Source: an uncultured Lachnospiraceae bacterium
GTDB taxonomy: Bacteria > Bacillota > Clostridia > Lachnospirales > Lachnospiraceae
Reading direction: 5' to 3'
NCBI GenBank assembly: GCA_934351255.1
Contig: CAKRJH010000009.1
Coordinates: 40,825-104,824 of the forward strand
Length of the DNA: 64,000 nucleotides
This document shows positions 50,151-58,626 of this stretch, in pieces. Under the pieces are notes generated by a model that was given only the letters and a program-made list of their open reading frames with translations, ran no database searches and was not told the origin of the DNA. Both the position numbers and the translations under genes were made by a program. Position 1 is the first letter of the stretch. The number at the start of each line of letters is the position of its first letter.

Positions 50151-50553
50151 CTTTCTTGACAGGCTCCTTGTCCTTCATAATCTTGGTCAGCACCAGCTTG
50201 AGTTCATGCAGCTCCTCCGGAGAACGCTCATGGCAGTAGATATATGCCCTGAGATGTTCCGCAACGGACCCATGGAACCAGAAGTCTGTGTACCATTTTC
50301 TGATCTGACCCACATACTCGTCCCTGTCGCGGATCGGCCAGTAATAGGTCACGCCCCTTCTCTGGGAATCTACAAATCCCTTTTTCTTGAGATTGCTGAG
50401 GAAGGTATACACTGTGGTATCCTTGTAATCCAGCTCATATTTTTCTTTGAGAACTTCTTTGATCTGAGCACAGGTCACATCTTCTCCCGCATCCCAGACA
50501 CATTTCATAACAATCTGCTCACATTCTGATAATGGATTTCTCTTAATGATCAT
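50140..50553 (-). CDS. BlaI/MecI/CopY family repressor (second copy, no partner sensor)
   Basis: The 137-residue winged-helix protein matches BlaI: LSECEQIVMKCVWDAGEDVT, then LDYKDTTVYTFLSNLKKKGF and GVTYYWPIRDRDEYV. It is about 45% alike by eye to the repressor at 61534-61920 in the N-terminal half. No M56 peptidase gene is adjacent. The ribosome site is weak. It lies between an ABC-2 transporter operon and the glycosylase gene and may control either. Confidence 0.85.
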   Translation of the reverse strand: MIIKRNPLSECEQIVMKCVWDAGEDVTCAQIKEVLKEKYELDYKDTTVYTFLSNLKKKGFVDSQRRGVTYYWPIRDRDEYVGQIRKWYTDFWFHGSVAEHLRAYIYCHERSPEELHELKLVLTKIMKDKEPVKKDEN

Positions 50554-50613
50554 AGTTCAAACTGTTATCGGCACTGCTGTATCCATGCCATAACTTTCCC
50601 TTCGTTTTTTTTC

Positions 50614-50642
50614 ATAGTAACACGATTTTGAGGATTCTTCAA
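50614..50642 (-). promoter_or_regulatory. Promoter of the second BlaI-type gene
   Basis: Leftward TTGAAG (50642-50637), 17 nt, TACTAT (50619-50614), about 60 nt before the start. It lacks the TAGAGA(C/T)TCTA dyad of the promoters at 54742, 60083 and 61951. Confidence 0.55.
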
Positions 50643-50704
50643 GAATTCCGGAACGGAAGAGATTGCTTCCCTATCATAGGTCTGCAGCTTTTAGCGCAAA
50701 GCTC

Positions 50705-51538
50705 TTATTTCAAAATATCCTTTGTCTCAAAATACACTCTCCCCATGTGCCACGAGCCGTATATGAGAAGTACAGAAAACAACATTCCCGAAACCGGATT
50801 CACTCCCTCCTGGGTCATCATGGAGCTTCGCAGCCACATACTGAAACTTCCCGGAAGCCACCACACCGTGTAATACGCGGAAAGTACATAAATTCCACAT
50901 ATCACCGCAAAACTGACAATTGGTGTCATAATAAATCCCATAAAAATCTGCGCCAGACACAACCCGGTCGTAATCAATAACGGAACAATAAGCGCCATTA
51001 CAAAGACATCTGCTGTACTGAGTTCAGGAACAGTCATTCCCGCAATCTGCTTGAGAAATGATTGGGTATAATGAAGTTCCATCGCTGCCCCCCACTTTTT
51101 AGCCCATAATATAATCCCTGCATAATACACTCCAAAATAAAGAAGAACTGTAGAAATCCCCCAAATGCATTTTGCATCCCACCAGCTTTTCCTGCGCCCG
51201 GATGCAATAACAAGATTCTGAGCATTTGCAGTAAAATCATCCGACGCATAATAGACAACCAAATATGACACATAAATCTGAAATAAAAACCAGTAGACAG
51301 GAATAATAAAATATTCTGTCGGCGAAAAGTGAAACACTGCCATTCCCTGTGTGCAGTATAATATATAATCCATAACCGACCCTTGTGTCTGCATAATATT
51401 ATCGGCATTCAAATACCAAATAATCTGAGAACATGCTCTTGTCTGTAATCCCGCGATCAACAACGGTAACACAAACAAAAACAATCGGTTCCATATTCCA
51501 AGTCTGAAATCTCTTTTTACAAATTTAAATATTTTCAT
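50705..51538 (-). CDS. ABC-2 type transporter permease
   Basis: The 277-residue protein begins MKIFKFVKRDFRLGIWNRLF, followed by about six TM segments (near 15-35, 85-110, 130-155, 180-215, 220-245 and 250-268). It follows the ATPase gene directly (1 nt gap) and is the last gene of the operon that starts with the small secreted protein at 54714. The two permeases flanking the ATPase gene probably form a heterodimeric exporter. Substrate unknown; bacteriocin-immunity-type exporters have this layout. Confidence 0.7.
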   Translation of the reverse strand: MKIFKFVKRDFRLGIWNRLFLFVLPLLIAGLQTRACSQIIWYLNADNIMQTQGSVMDYILYCTQGMAVFHFSPTEYFIIPVYWFLFQIYVSYLVVYYASDDFTANAQNLVIASGRRKSWWDAKCIWGISTVLLYFGVYYAGIILWAKKWGAAMELHYTQSFLKQIAGMTVPELSTADVFVMALIVPLLITTGLCLAQIFMGFIMTPIVSFAVICGIYVLSAYYTVWWLPGSFSMWLRSSMMTQEGVNPVSGMLFSVLLIYGSWHMGRVYFETKDILK

Positions 51539-51539
51539 C

Positions 51540-52178
51540 CTATCCCCTGCCAACGATCTTTCCATCTTTTATCTCATAAATCACATCGCTTAAATAATCC
51601 AATTCTTCCCTGTCATGACAGGCAACAATAATCAATTTGTCCTTTTCTTTTAAGTCGATCAGAACCTTTTTGAAATGTTCTACGCTCTCTTCATCCAGCG
51701 CATTGATTGGTTCATCCAAAATAACAATGTCAGGTTCCCCCATAATGGCATTGGCCAGTCCGAGTTTCTGTTTCATTCCCAGAGAATACTTCCTGTATGT
51801 CCTTTTGTCATCCGGATCTAATCCGGCTCTGTTTAATGCAAGAATAATATCTTCTTTTTTTATCTTGCCTGCTAAGCTGGCCAGCATCTTCAGATTGGTG
51901 TATCCCGTATATCTGGAAAGAAACGCTGGATTTTCTATCAATGCTCCGATACTTTCCGGAACCTGTATGTCCTGATGCAACACCTTATCATTTATGATAA
52001 CCTTTCCACTGTTTGGAAGAATCAACCCGCTTATGCATCTCATAAGCATTGTTTTACCCGATCCATTCTGTCCACGAAATCCATAGATACAACCGGACTC
52101 CAATTCCAGATCAATATGATCCAACACCAGATTTCCGGATAATTTCTTGCATATCTGCTCTAATTTAATCTTCGTCAT
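51540..52178 (-). CDS. ABC transporter ATP-binding protein
   Basis: A 212-residue ABC ATPase: Walker A GFRGQNGSGKTMLMRC, signature KYSLGMKQKLGLA, Walker B IVILDEPINALDEESV and switch His in VACHDREELDYL. The short length and LGMKQ signature match ATPases of bacteriocin-immunity and BcrA-type exporters. The ATG at 52178 has GGGGGG at good distance. It is flanked by two permease genes. Confidence 0.9.
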   Translation of the reverse strand: MTKIKLEQICKKLSGNLVLDHIDLELESGCIYGFRGQNGSGKTMLMRCISGLILPNSGKVIINDKVLHQDIQVPESIGALIENPAFLSRYTGYTNLKMLASLAGKIKKEDIILALNRAGLDPDDKRTYRKYSLGMKQKLGLANAIMGEPDIVILDEPINALDEESVEHFKKVLIDLKEKDKLIIVACHDREELDYLSDVIYEIKDGKIVGRG

Positions 52179-52194
52179 AATTCCCCCCATACAT

Positions 52195-52995
52195 CTACAA
52201 AACATTTCTCTTCCGCCCGACTCCCCAGGCTACCCCAAAACTTCCAATTACTAATACCAGATAGTTAACAATCAGGCCTTTATACGTTACTATATACTTC
52301 TGTATTGGATTCAGCATTTCCATAATCGCAACACTGTTTCCCTGTTGGTATGAAAAAAAGGTATCCGTGACAATATACAGCACGAACGGAAACATAATCA
52401 CCGAAAAGGAACTTCTGCACCACTTTGATATAGCCACAGAAATCATCCCAAACACTCCTGCAAATAGCCCCGCCAGCAAGATAAACACCAGACAATATCC
52501 CACCGGTCTGGTATAAAACAATGCCGGAAAGATATTATAATCAATAATGTTTGCTGTATTAAATGCCAACAGATTCGGCAATTGATCTGGAAAAAGTCCC
52601 GCTAGCAGAAACAAATTCGTCAACAATGGAACTACTACACAAAAGGATGCAGAACAATACACAGCAATCATTTTCGCCACAATATATTTTTTCCTCTCTA
52701 TTTTCAACAGTATATTCTTTTCATAACCGCTTTGCATGTCTGTGAAATAACTTCCCGCATACGGCATACATGCTAACAGTGGTAACAAAATATAAAAAAG
52801 ACTGTTATATGCAAACTGAAAATCCGTTCCAATCCACGCCTGTAGCAATATAACAGAATCACTGTTCTTATACTTTGCATAAAATGTACACAGATCCAAA
52901 AGAACAATCAGCTGTCCAATTAAGATACTCAGCTTAAAATTAATCTCATGAAACGCTCTCTTTATTTCAAAAATAACAATTCTTCCAAACATCAT
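52195..52995 (-). CDS. ABC-2 type transporter permease
   Basis: The 266-residue protein begins MMFGRIVIFEIKRAFHEINF and has about six TM segments (near 20-40, 60-80, 105-130, 165-195, 205-225 and 240-258). It pairs with the permease at 50705-51538. It starts 1 nt after the preceding gene ends; GGGGTG upstream supports the start at 52995 or 52992. Confidence 0.7.
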   Translation of the reverse strand: MMFGRIVIFEIKRAFHEINFKLSILIGQLIVLLDLCTFYAKYKNSDSVILLQAWIGTDFQFAYNSLFYILLPLLACMPYAGSYFTDMQSGYEKNILLKIERKKYIVAKMIAVYCSASFCVVVPLLTNLFLLAGLFPDQLPNLLAFNTANIIDYNIFPALFYTRPVGYCLVFILLAGLFAGVFGMISVAISKWCRSSFSVIMFPFVLYIVTDTFFSYQQGNSVAIMEMLNPIQKYIVTYKGLIVNYLVLVIGSFGVAWGVGRKRNVL

Positions 52996-52996
52996 A

Positions 52997-53551
52997 TCAC
53001 CCCAGTTTAATGACTATTTTTTCCGGTTCCAATCTAAGTACATACCGAAACATAGACACATTCAATCTCTCCCATGTTCTTTTTTTGAAGCAACTAGGAT
53101 CTACCTGGCTTACAAACCATATATCCTGTTCCTGCCCCGCATATAATTTATCCGTTTTGAGAATATTGATTTTTGACGCCAGTGCTGAAAAAGACTGCCC
53201 CGCCCAGGTCTTTGTCTCGAAACCACTCCCAAATTCCGAAAACACATCCTTCCATTCCATGTCATCTTTTGAATGATTAACCACCTTAGATTGCAAGAGG
53301 ATATATTTTGAATTTTGAACATCTGAGCTTTCAAATAACTCTCCAGATATCTGAAATCGTGACATGACATCCTGTGCAGAAAGATAATACGCATCCTTCG
53401 GCACAAGGGTCACCTGATCCAAAGAAATCGACTGATTTAACCTGTAATTATATGTTGTCGGATTGTCCTGATTAATAGAAATGATTCTCTGTGTCCACAA
53501 AAGAACACCAAGCAACACGATCAATCCACCTAATATATACCTATTCTTCAT
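52997..53551 (-). CDS. Membrane-anchored extracellular protein of unknown function
   Basis: I do not recognise this 184-residue protein. It begins MKNRYILGGLIVLLGVLLWT, an uncleaved signal anchor (about 5-22), followed by an outside domain of about 160 residues rich in beta-prone sequence (KYILLQSKVVNHSKDDMEWK is typical of a small Ig-like sandwich). It overlaps the preceding gene by 11 nt and is shaped like it (single N-terminal anchor plus outside domain), so the two may act together at the membrane with the ABC transporter. Confidence 0.6.
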   Translation of the reverse strand: MKNRYILGGLIVLLGVLLWTQRIISINQDNPTTYNYRLNQSISLDQVTLVPKDAYYLSAQDVMSRFQISGELFESSDVQNSKYILLQSKVVNHSKDDMEWKDVFSEFGSGFETKTWAGQSFSALASKINILKTDKLYAGQEQDIWFVSQVDPSCFKKRTWERLNVSMFRYVLRLEPEKIVIKLG

Positions 53552-54233
53552 CTGATTTTTTCTCCTGTAACAACTCATCGACAGGTGCAATATATCCCTT
53601 CAACGTGTCCTCTGTGAATTCCTCCAGTCCTGCCGGCTGAATGCCTACATATATTGTTTCATCTGCCTTCCCATATTCCTGATATCTCGGGTAATCCGTA
53701 ATCCCCATACCGATCACACATTCTACCTGCTCATCAGGTTCATACGTTCTCCAGAAAAACTGTGTTTTCCTCTCTTCTCCCTTTAGATTTTGTGCCTTAT
53801 CGTAATAGAGCAATTCATCCTGCATATACATTTCCGGATCAATATTATTTTTTATGTATGCGTCAATATTGATACTGTTATAGACCGCATTGCTTCTCAG
53901 ATTTTTTACATAACATTTCCAAAAAATATAAATTCCCTGTTTTGATGGCAATTTTCCAGCTTTGAAATTTTCAACAGGATACTTGTCCGAATCAATATCA
54001 TGCACATCATAATATATCTCGGCAGACAAAAACGAAATCCTCAAATCCCCAGAACCCATCACAAATCCCACCGATTCATCATTCGTTTTCCGGAGGGTAT
54101 CCTTCTGAATTTCTTTCTGACTCTGATTCCAAAAACGCAGATCAACATGCTTTGATTCTATCACACCGATCAGGCTCAACATGCAAAGACACATCACCAG
54201 GCATATTCCATATGATATATATTTTTTTCTCAT
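53541..54233 (-). CDS. Membrane-anchored extracellular protein of unknown function
   Basis: The 230-residue protein begins MRKKYISYGICLVMCLCMLS with one hydrophobic anchor (about 6-25) and an outside domain with YIFWKCYVKNLRSNAVYNSI and DEQVECVIGMGITDYP. No family recognised. Start ATG 54233 is 6 nt from GGAGG; ATG 54239 touches it. Second gene of the operon led by the small secreted protein; overlaps the next gene by 11 nt. Confidence 0.6.
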   Translation of the reverse strand: MRKKYISYGICLVMCLCMLSLIGVIESKHVDLRFWNQSQKEIQKDTLRKTNDESVGFVMGSGDLRISFLSAEIYYDVHDIDSDKYPVENFKAGKLPSKQGIYIFWKCYVKNLRSNAVYNSINIDAYIKNNIDPEMYMQDELLYYDKAQNLKGEERKTQFFWRTYEPDEQVECVIGMGITDYPRYQEYGKADETIYVGIQPAGLEEFTEDTLKGYIAPVDELLQEKKSDEE

Positions 54234-54285
54234 AGTCATCCTCCAGATATCAACCCTCCGTCAATTTACTGCTAACAGATTTTAA

Positions 54286-54714
54286 TTAAGGAAAGACGGT
54301 ATAATCCTTTAAAGAATCCGGACTCCACATTCCTTTCGTATATACATAACCTGTTGTAATTCTTTGATATGAGAGTCTTGCTTTGTCACATCCATCTTTC
54401 CGAACGTGATTTACAATACTTCCCTTTACATTTAAAGGTATGGCAACAATATTGGAACATTCTACAATATCCAATCCCACAGCGGTTTTCCCTTGTACAG
54501 TATAAAAAATCTTTGGTCCTGAAGTTGGGTGAACAAATACTGTACTTGAATTCTTCTTATTTCTAAATGTTCCAACACCCTGCGCAGAAGAATTATTAAA
54601 AGAATATTCCTCATTGTCCGTATTGGCTGCATGTGATGAAACTGAAGTTCCTAACACTCCGGTAACTCCAATCACACCAATCATCATCATTGTCAACAGT
54701 TTTCTTTTTAGCAT
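54286..54714 (-). CDS. Small secreted protein with VHPTSGP and GMWSPDS motifs
   Basis: The 142-residue protein has a signal peptide (1-30, SVSSHAA cleavage region) and a mature part of about 112 residues. The mature part starts with NTDNEEYSFNNSSAQGVGTF, has STVFVHPTSGPKIFYTVQG in the middle and ends TKGMWSPDSLKDYTVFP. I recall secreted clostridial proteins with the same PTSGP and WSPDS landmarks (some labelled DUF2712-like), function unknown. It is the first gene after a promoter sharing an operator with the sensor locus, and is followed by membrane and ABC genes, as for a secreted effector or signal with its transporter. Confidence 0.6.
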   Translation of the reverse strand: MLKRKLLTMMMIGVIGVTGVLGTSVSSHAANTDNEEYSFNNSSAQGVGTFRNKKNSSTVFVHPTSGPKIFYTVQGKTAVGLDIVECSNIVAIPLNVKGSIVNHVRKDGCDKARLSYQRITTGYVYTKGMWSPDSLKDYTVFP

Positions 54715-54741
54715 ATAATTGCCCCTTTCTTAATTTATTTT

Positions 54742-54822
54742 ATAGAGTCTCTATGTTTTATATATTATATCTGTATTTTTACTTTGTCAACCTCTTTATT
54801 TATAATATATTATTTTTATAGT
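54742..54822 (-). promoter_or_regulatory. Operator-bearing promoter of the small secreted protein operon
   Basis: Leftward -35 TTGACA (54790-54785), 17 nt, -10 TAATAT (54767-54762). The dyad ATAGAGACTCTAT (54754-54742) begins 7 nt past the -10. Upstream (54786-54822) is a 37-bp block identical to one at 60127-60163. Same layout as the promoters at 60083 and 61951. Confidence 0.75.
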
Positions 54823-54853
54823 ATTTCTATTGCTTTACAAATCACACCGTCTT

Positions 54854-57289
54854 TTACCGCCCTATCATAGAACTGATCTGCTGCTTCCGTTTCCAGAAAT
54901 ACAGCACAACTCTGCTAAGATATGTAATCCCAACTGTCACCGCAAAGGACAGCATGATCTGTAGCCGGGTAACTCCATCCCGTGTAAACAGTGCCTGTCC
55001 GATCAGCAGGGATGGGATCACCGCCGCCAGAATACCATTGAAATATCGCTGGAACAAATTATGATGCAGTGTTCCGTAGCTCATGCCAAAGCTGCGCAGC
55101 ATCCCATATTCATAACTGTGTTTTTCCCATTCAATGTACGTGTTCAACACAATATACACCACTATGATCAAAGCGCAGAAAATCTGCATCGATACACTGA
55201 GCACCGGCACATAGTTTCTCAACACTGCATCCTGTTCCTCTGCAAGTTCAGAGGATCCCATCAAACCACCCTGCACCGATGTCGCCAATCGCATGATCTC
55301 TGTTTGCACTGTCTTTTTAACCGGTTCCGGAATGTCTCGTTTCATCGTCGCCTCAATATCCTGATAGCCCACCACGAGAGTGCTCTTTTTCGCTGTCTCC
55401 TCACTCATTACAATCTGTATGTGGCTGTATTCCTCCCCATCGCAGGAGCGCACTGCTCCGAGCGCAAAACGTTCCTTCTCAAAAGTAACCTTTTGCTCAT
55501 CGCCCCGCACTCTTCCCAGCACAATGTGATCCATCTGCAAAGAGGAGGACGCATCACCGGACTGTTGGTAATCCGGCAGTAACATGACGCAGGCCTTTTG
55601 TTCCCCCTGTTCCAGTCCCTCACTGTCAATATCGTACTTCTTAAGAAACTTCTGAAACGCGTGCTCCGGCAATACCTGAAAGCTGACCTCTAATGCATCC
55701 AGAGGCTTATATTGGTCTGCATCATCCGCAATCATTTTCCAAAGAGTCCGATCCTTGTAAGACATTTTTTTCTTCTCCATGTAATACGGAGTAAAATAGG
55801 GATCCGAACAGTCCTTATCTAACAAAACCGTGCTTGCAAAAGTTTCTGCCTCCATCGTCAACGCTACCTGATCCCCATATTCCAGAAGCGGTTCCAACTC
55901 CTGAAAGGAAAAATAATTGTCCCCATACAGAGCGATCCTGTAGCCATGCAGATCGTCATATCCGGAATCCCGCCTGCTGATGGCGCTGTACCTGATGTCT
56001 CCATGATTTATTTGAAAACTGTTCACTCCATAAAACGTGAACATCGTAAATACAATACAGATGACCTGCATGATCACAATCCCCGGATCAAATTTCTTGA
56101 ATCGATATTTCTTCGATGTTCCGGCTGAAACCGCAGTCATCCCCCCTATGATCGCCACGTCTGCTCCTGACATCTCCCACACGGAAAAGCCACCTAATAC
56201 CACTGCTGCAATCAGGCCTTCCACAAGCAGCATCACATGTAAGGAGAAACTGTATTGGCTTCCGTAACCATCAAAGGCGAGGCGCATCCACAAGTTCCAG
56301 GAAACCTCTGCCAGCAGCCAACTGATGAAGAATCCCACCCAGATATAACCCTGCACCAGAAAAACGGTCAGTCTTCTTCGTTCCCGTCGAGTCATCCCCA
56401 TGGCTTCCAACAGGTAAAATGTCTTGCGGTTGCGCAATAAAAACGCCCTGATCACCACGATTTGTTCCATAATCAGCACCATGTTCAGCAGTACAATATA
56501 GGCAAGTCGTATGTGAACCAGATCGATGGTGTCTTCATACCCGCCATACAGTCTTTCATTAATGCACATATGGTCATACCAGCCATCGCCCAATACAGTC
56601 TGAATATCTGTATCTGCCTGCTTCAGATCCAGCGTTTTCTGCAGGATTACCAGTGTCTCTCTGGCCCGCAGTGATGGCTCCGCCCCATGTATGATAGAAG
56701 GATATGGCTTTATATCCACCTTGCCATCCGTAGCGGTGGATAACAGATAGGAATAGTTCGAAATCACTCCCGTTATCTCATACTCTGCAGAACCTGCATC
56801 CTCCGGTAAAGATAAAGAGACCCTGATGGGAAATGCCTCCTTTTCCCTGTGCAAGCGTTCTAACACATACTCCTCGACTACGATTTGATCTGAAGTTTCC
56901 GGCCAGTTTCCTCTGACCAGCCGAAATCCAAGATTCTCTCCCATCGTCTTGTCCATGGCACCCAAGGCAATTTCCTTCTGGTCAATTTCAACATTCCCCT
57001 CCATATAATACTGTTCATACTGGAACTGATCGTATTTTGCTTCTATTTTCTTCTCGTCATCTGCACTGATATCCGGTATCACCATCAAAAATTTTCCATA
57101 CTTGCTGACCACATCGGCCTGCATAGTTTTGATGATCGTCTGTGTCAGTGAACTGACCGCAAACAAAAACGAAAAGCCGATGACAACGGAAAGCATAGAA
57201 ATAAAAAGAAGTTTTTTGTTGCCGGCGATCAACATCCGAACCAATTTGGCAGACCGCTTTTTCCTGTTATTCAATGACGATCTCACCAT
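54854..57289 (-). CDS. FtsX-like ABC transporter permease
   Basis: The 811-residue protein has one N-terminal TM segment (about 28-50), a large outside domain, a TM block in the middle (about 265-390 and near 410-435), a second outside domain and a C-terminal TM block (about 700-800). This is the doubled MacB/FtsX-type fold found in peptide-related ABC systems. It overlaps the end of the ATPase gene by 23 nt. Start codon is uncertain: ATG 57289 has its ribosome site too close, and TTG 57274 fits GGTGAG better. Confidence 0.82.
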   Translation of the reverse strand: MVRSSLNNRKKRSAKLVRMLIAGNKKLLFISMLSVVIGFSFLFAVSSLTQTIIKTMQADVVSKYGKFLMVIPDISADDEKKIEAKYDQFQYEQYYMEGNVEIDQKEIALGAMDKTMGENLGFRLVRGNWPETSDQIVVEEYVLERLHREKEAFPIRVSLSLPEDAGSAEYEITGVISNYSYLLSTATDGKVDIKPYPSIIHGAEPSLRARETLVILQKTLDLKQADTDIQTVLGDGWYDHMCINERLYGGYEDTIDLVHIRLAYIVLLNMVLIMEQIVVIRAFLLRNRKTFYLLEAMGMTRRERRRLTVFLVQGYIWVGFFISWLLAEVSWNLWMRLAFDGYGSQYSFSLHVMLLVEGLIAAVVLGGFSVWEMSGADVAIIGGMTAVSAGTSKKYRFKKFDPGIVIMQVICIVFTMFTFYGVNSFQINHGDIRYSAISRRDSGYDDLHGYRIALYGDNYFSFQELEPLLEYGDQVALTMEAETFASTVLLDKDCSDPYFTPYYMEKKKMSYKDRTLWKMIADDADQYKPLDALEVSFQVLPEHAFQKFLKKYDIDSEGLEQGEQKACVMLLPDYQQSGDASSSLQMDHIVLGRVRGDEQKVTFEKERFALGAVRSCDGEEYSHIQIVMSEETAKKSTLVVGYQDIEATMKRDIPEPVKKTVQTEIMRLATSVQGGLMGSSELAEEQDAVLRNYVPVLSVSMQIFCALIIVVYIVLNTYIEWEKHSYEYGMLRSFGMSYGTLHHNLFQRYFNGILAAVIPSLLIGQALFTRDGVTRLQIMLSFAVTVGITYLSRVVLYFWKRKQQISSMIGR

Positions 57290-57950
57290 CCTTTATGCGG
57301 ATCCTCTGATCACATTCTTCCATCAGATTTTCTTCATGTGTGACAATAATAAAAGTAGTATGATACTCTTTATTTAGTTTTTGAAATAAATCCGTAATGA
57401 GTCTGGTATTTTCCGAGTCCAGATTTCCGGTAGGTTCATCCGCAAAGATCACCTTTGGTTTCAATATCATGGCCCGCGCAATAGCCACTCTCTGCTGCTC
57501 TCCACCCGACAGCTCATGAGGCATTTTCTTCTTCAGATCTTCAATCCCCAACTCCCGCACCAGAAATTCGTAATACTCCTCGTCCATCGTCTGTCCATTG
57601 ATATATAACGGGCACCAAATATTTTCCTCAATACTGATGCGAGGGATCAAATGATATGCCTGAAACACAAATCCAAAGTTCTGTCCTCTCAGGCGCGACC
57701 GTGCCGCTTCATTCATCGATCCATAACGTTTATCCCGATAATAAATCTCCCCCTCGGACGCATTATCCAGGCTGGCCAGAATATTGAGCAGCGTGGTTTT
57801 TCCACTGCCACTTTTTCCGAAGATCAGATTGATGGATCCCTTGTTGAATGCAACATTGACATTCTTCAAAACTTTGGTCCGGATCCGGCCATTGTCATAG
57901 GTTTTCGACAGGTTCCTGCATGATAAGATGATTTCATCTTCTGGTTTCAT
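57267..57950 (-). CDS. ABC transporter ATP-binding protein, LolD/MacB type
   Basis: The 227-residue ATPase has Walker A LIFGKSGSGKTTLLNI, signature HELSGGEQQRVAIARA, Walker B VIFADEPTGNLDSENT and the switch His in IIVTHEENLMEE. Length and the PTGNLDS sequence match the LolD/MacB group that partners FtsX-like permeases, here the next gene. Start ATG 57950 is preferred for GAGGGTGG spacing. Confidence 0.92.
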   Translation of the reverse strand: MKPEDEIILSCRNLSKTYDNGRIRTKVLKNVNVAFNKGSINLIFGKSGSGKTTLLNILASLDNASEGEIYYRDKRYGSMNEAARSRLRGQNFGFVFQAYHLIPRISIEENIWCPLYINGQTMDEEYYEFLVRELGIEDLKKKMPHELSGGEQQRVAIARAMILKPKVIFADEPTGNLDSENTRLITDLFQKLNKEYHTTFIIVTHEENLMEECDQRIRIKDGEIVIE

Positions 57951-58038
57951 ATCCACCCTCATCATCGTTTATTCTTTGATACTCTGTACAACATCCACAA
58001 CACTTCCATGTTCCAGATAAAACACTTCGTCACACGGA

Positions 58039-58488
58039 TCACTCCAAATCAAACTCCGCCGAAACCGTCTCCTTCGTATCATCATTAGTCTGTTCGCTGT
58101 CATCTCCTTTGATGGTATACTCTTTTACGATTCTATAATGTCCCGCATCTAACTTCCCATAATTTTTCTCTATATAAGCACGATAGCCATACTCCTCCCC
58201 CGCTAAAATATCAATACTTACTAAATTAAATGCTCCTGTTATTAAAGGCACATCCACAAAGGACTTTCCCTGTAATACCTGAAGCGAATACTCCTCTCCT
58301 GTCACAATGTCCTTTGAGGTTTTATTAAAAATGGTACACTCCAAGGTCATACTTTCATCCCCGGTCAACTCTGCGCTCATGGTCACCTGGCCTTCCACTC
58401 CGAACGTTTGCTTTTTCGTCTTTTTATCACACCCTAAACAGACCAGCATACACATGCACATTATAAGCATTAATATACTTTTTTTCAT
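58039..58488 (-). CDS. Putative lipoprotein of unknown function
   Basis: The 149-residue protein begins MKKSILMLIMCMCMLVCLGC; Cys20 is a possible lipid-attachment site, though the residue at -3 is Cys and not the usual Leu. The mature part looks like a small beta sandwich (VTMSAELTGDESMTLECTIF, RIVKEYTIKGD). The start at 58488 has GGAGGAG. It lies between the secreted protease gene and the ABC ATPase gene on the same strand. Confidence 0.6.
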   Translation of the reverse strand: MKKSILMLIMCMCMLVCLGCDKKTKKQTFGVEGQVTMSAELTGDESMTLECTIFNKTSKDIVTGEEYSLQVLQGKSFVDVPLITGAFNLVSIDILAGEEYGYRAYIEKNYGKLDAGHYRIVKEYTIKGDDSEQTNDDTKETVSAEFDLE

Positions 58489-58626
58489 AAATTCTCCTCC
58501 ATACACTCTGTTATATCTCTTTCTTTGGACATAGACTACCAAAATCATCACATTAATTTCTGCCTCAAAAAATACTCCCACCCTCTCCAAAATCATATTT
58601 CAGCGTCTTTAATTCTGAGAAAACTT

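Noticed and set aside
54286..54714. Lactococcin 972 family bacteriocin
   Set aside because: Size, signal peptide and the adjacent ABC genes suggested it, but the mature part lacks the family's aromatic C-terminal pattern and is larger.
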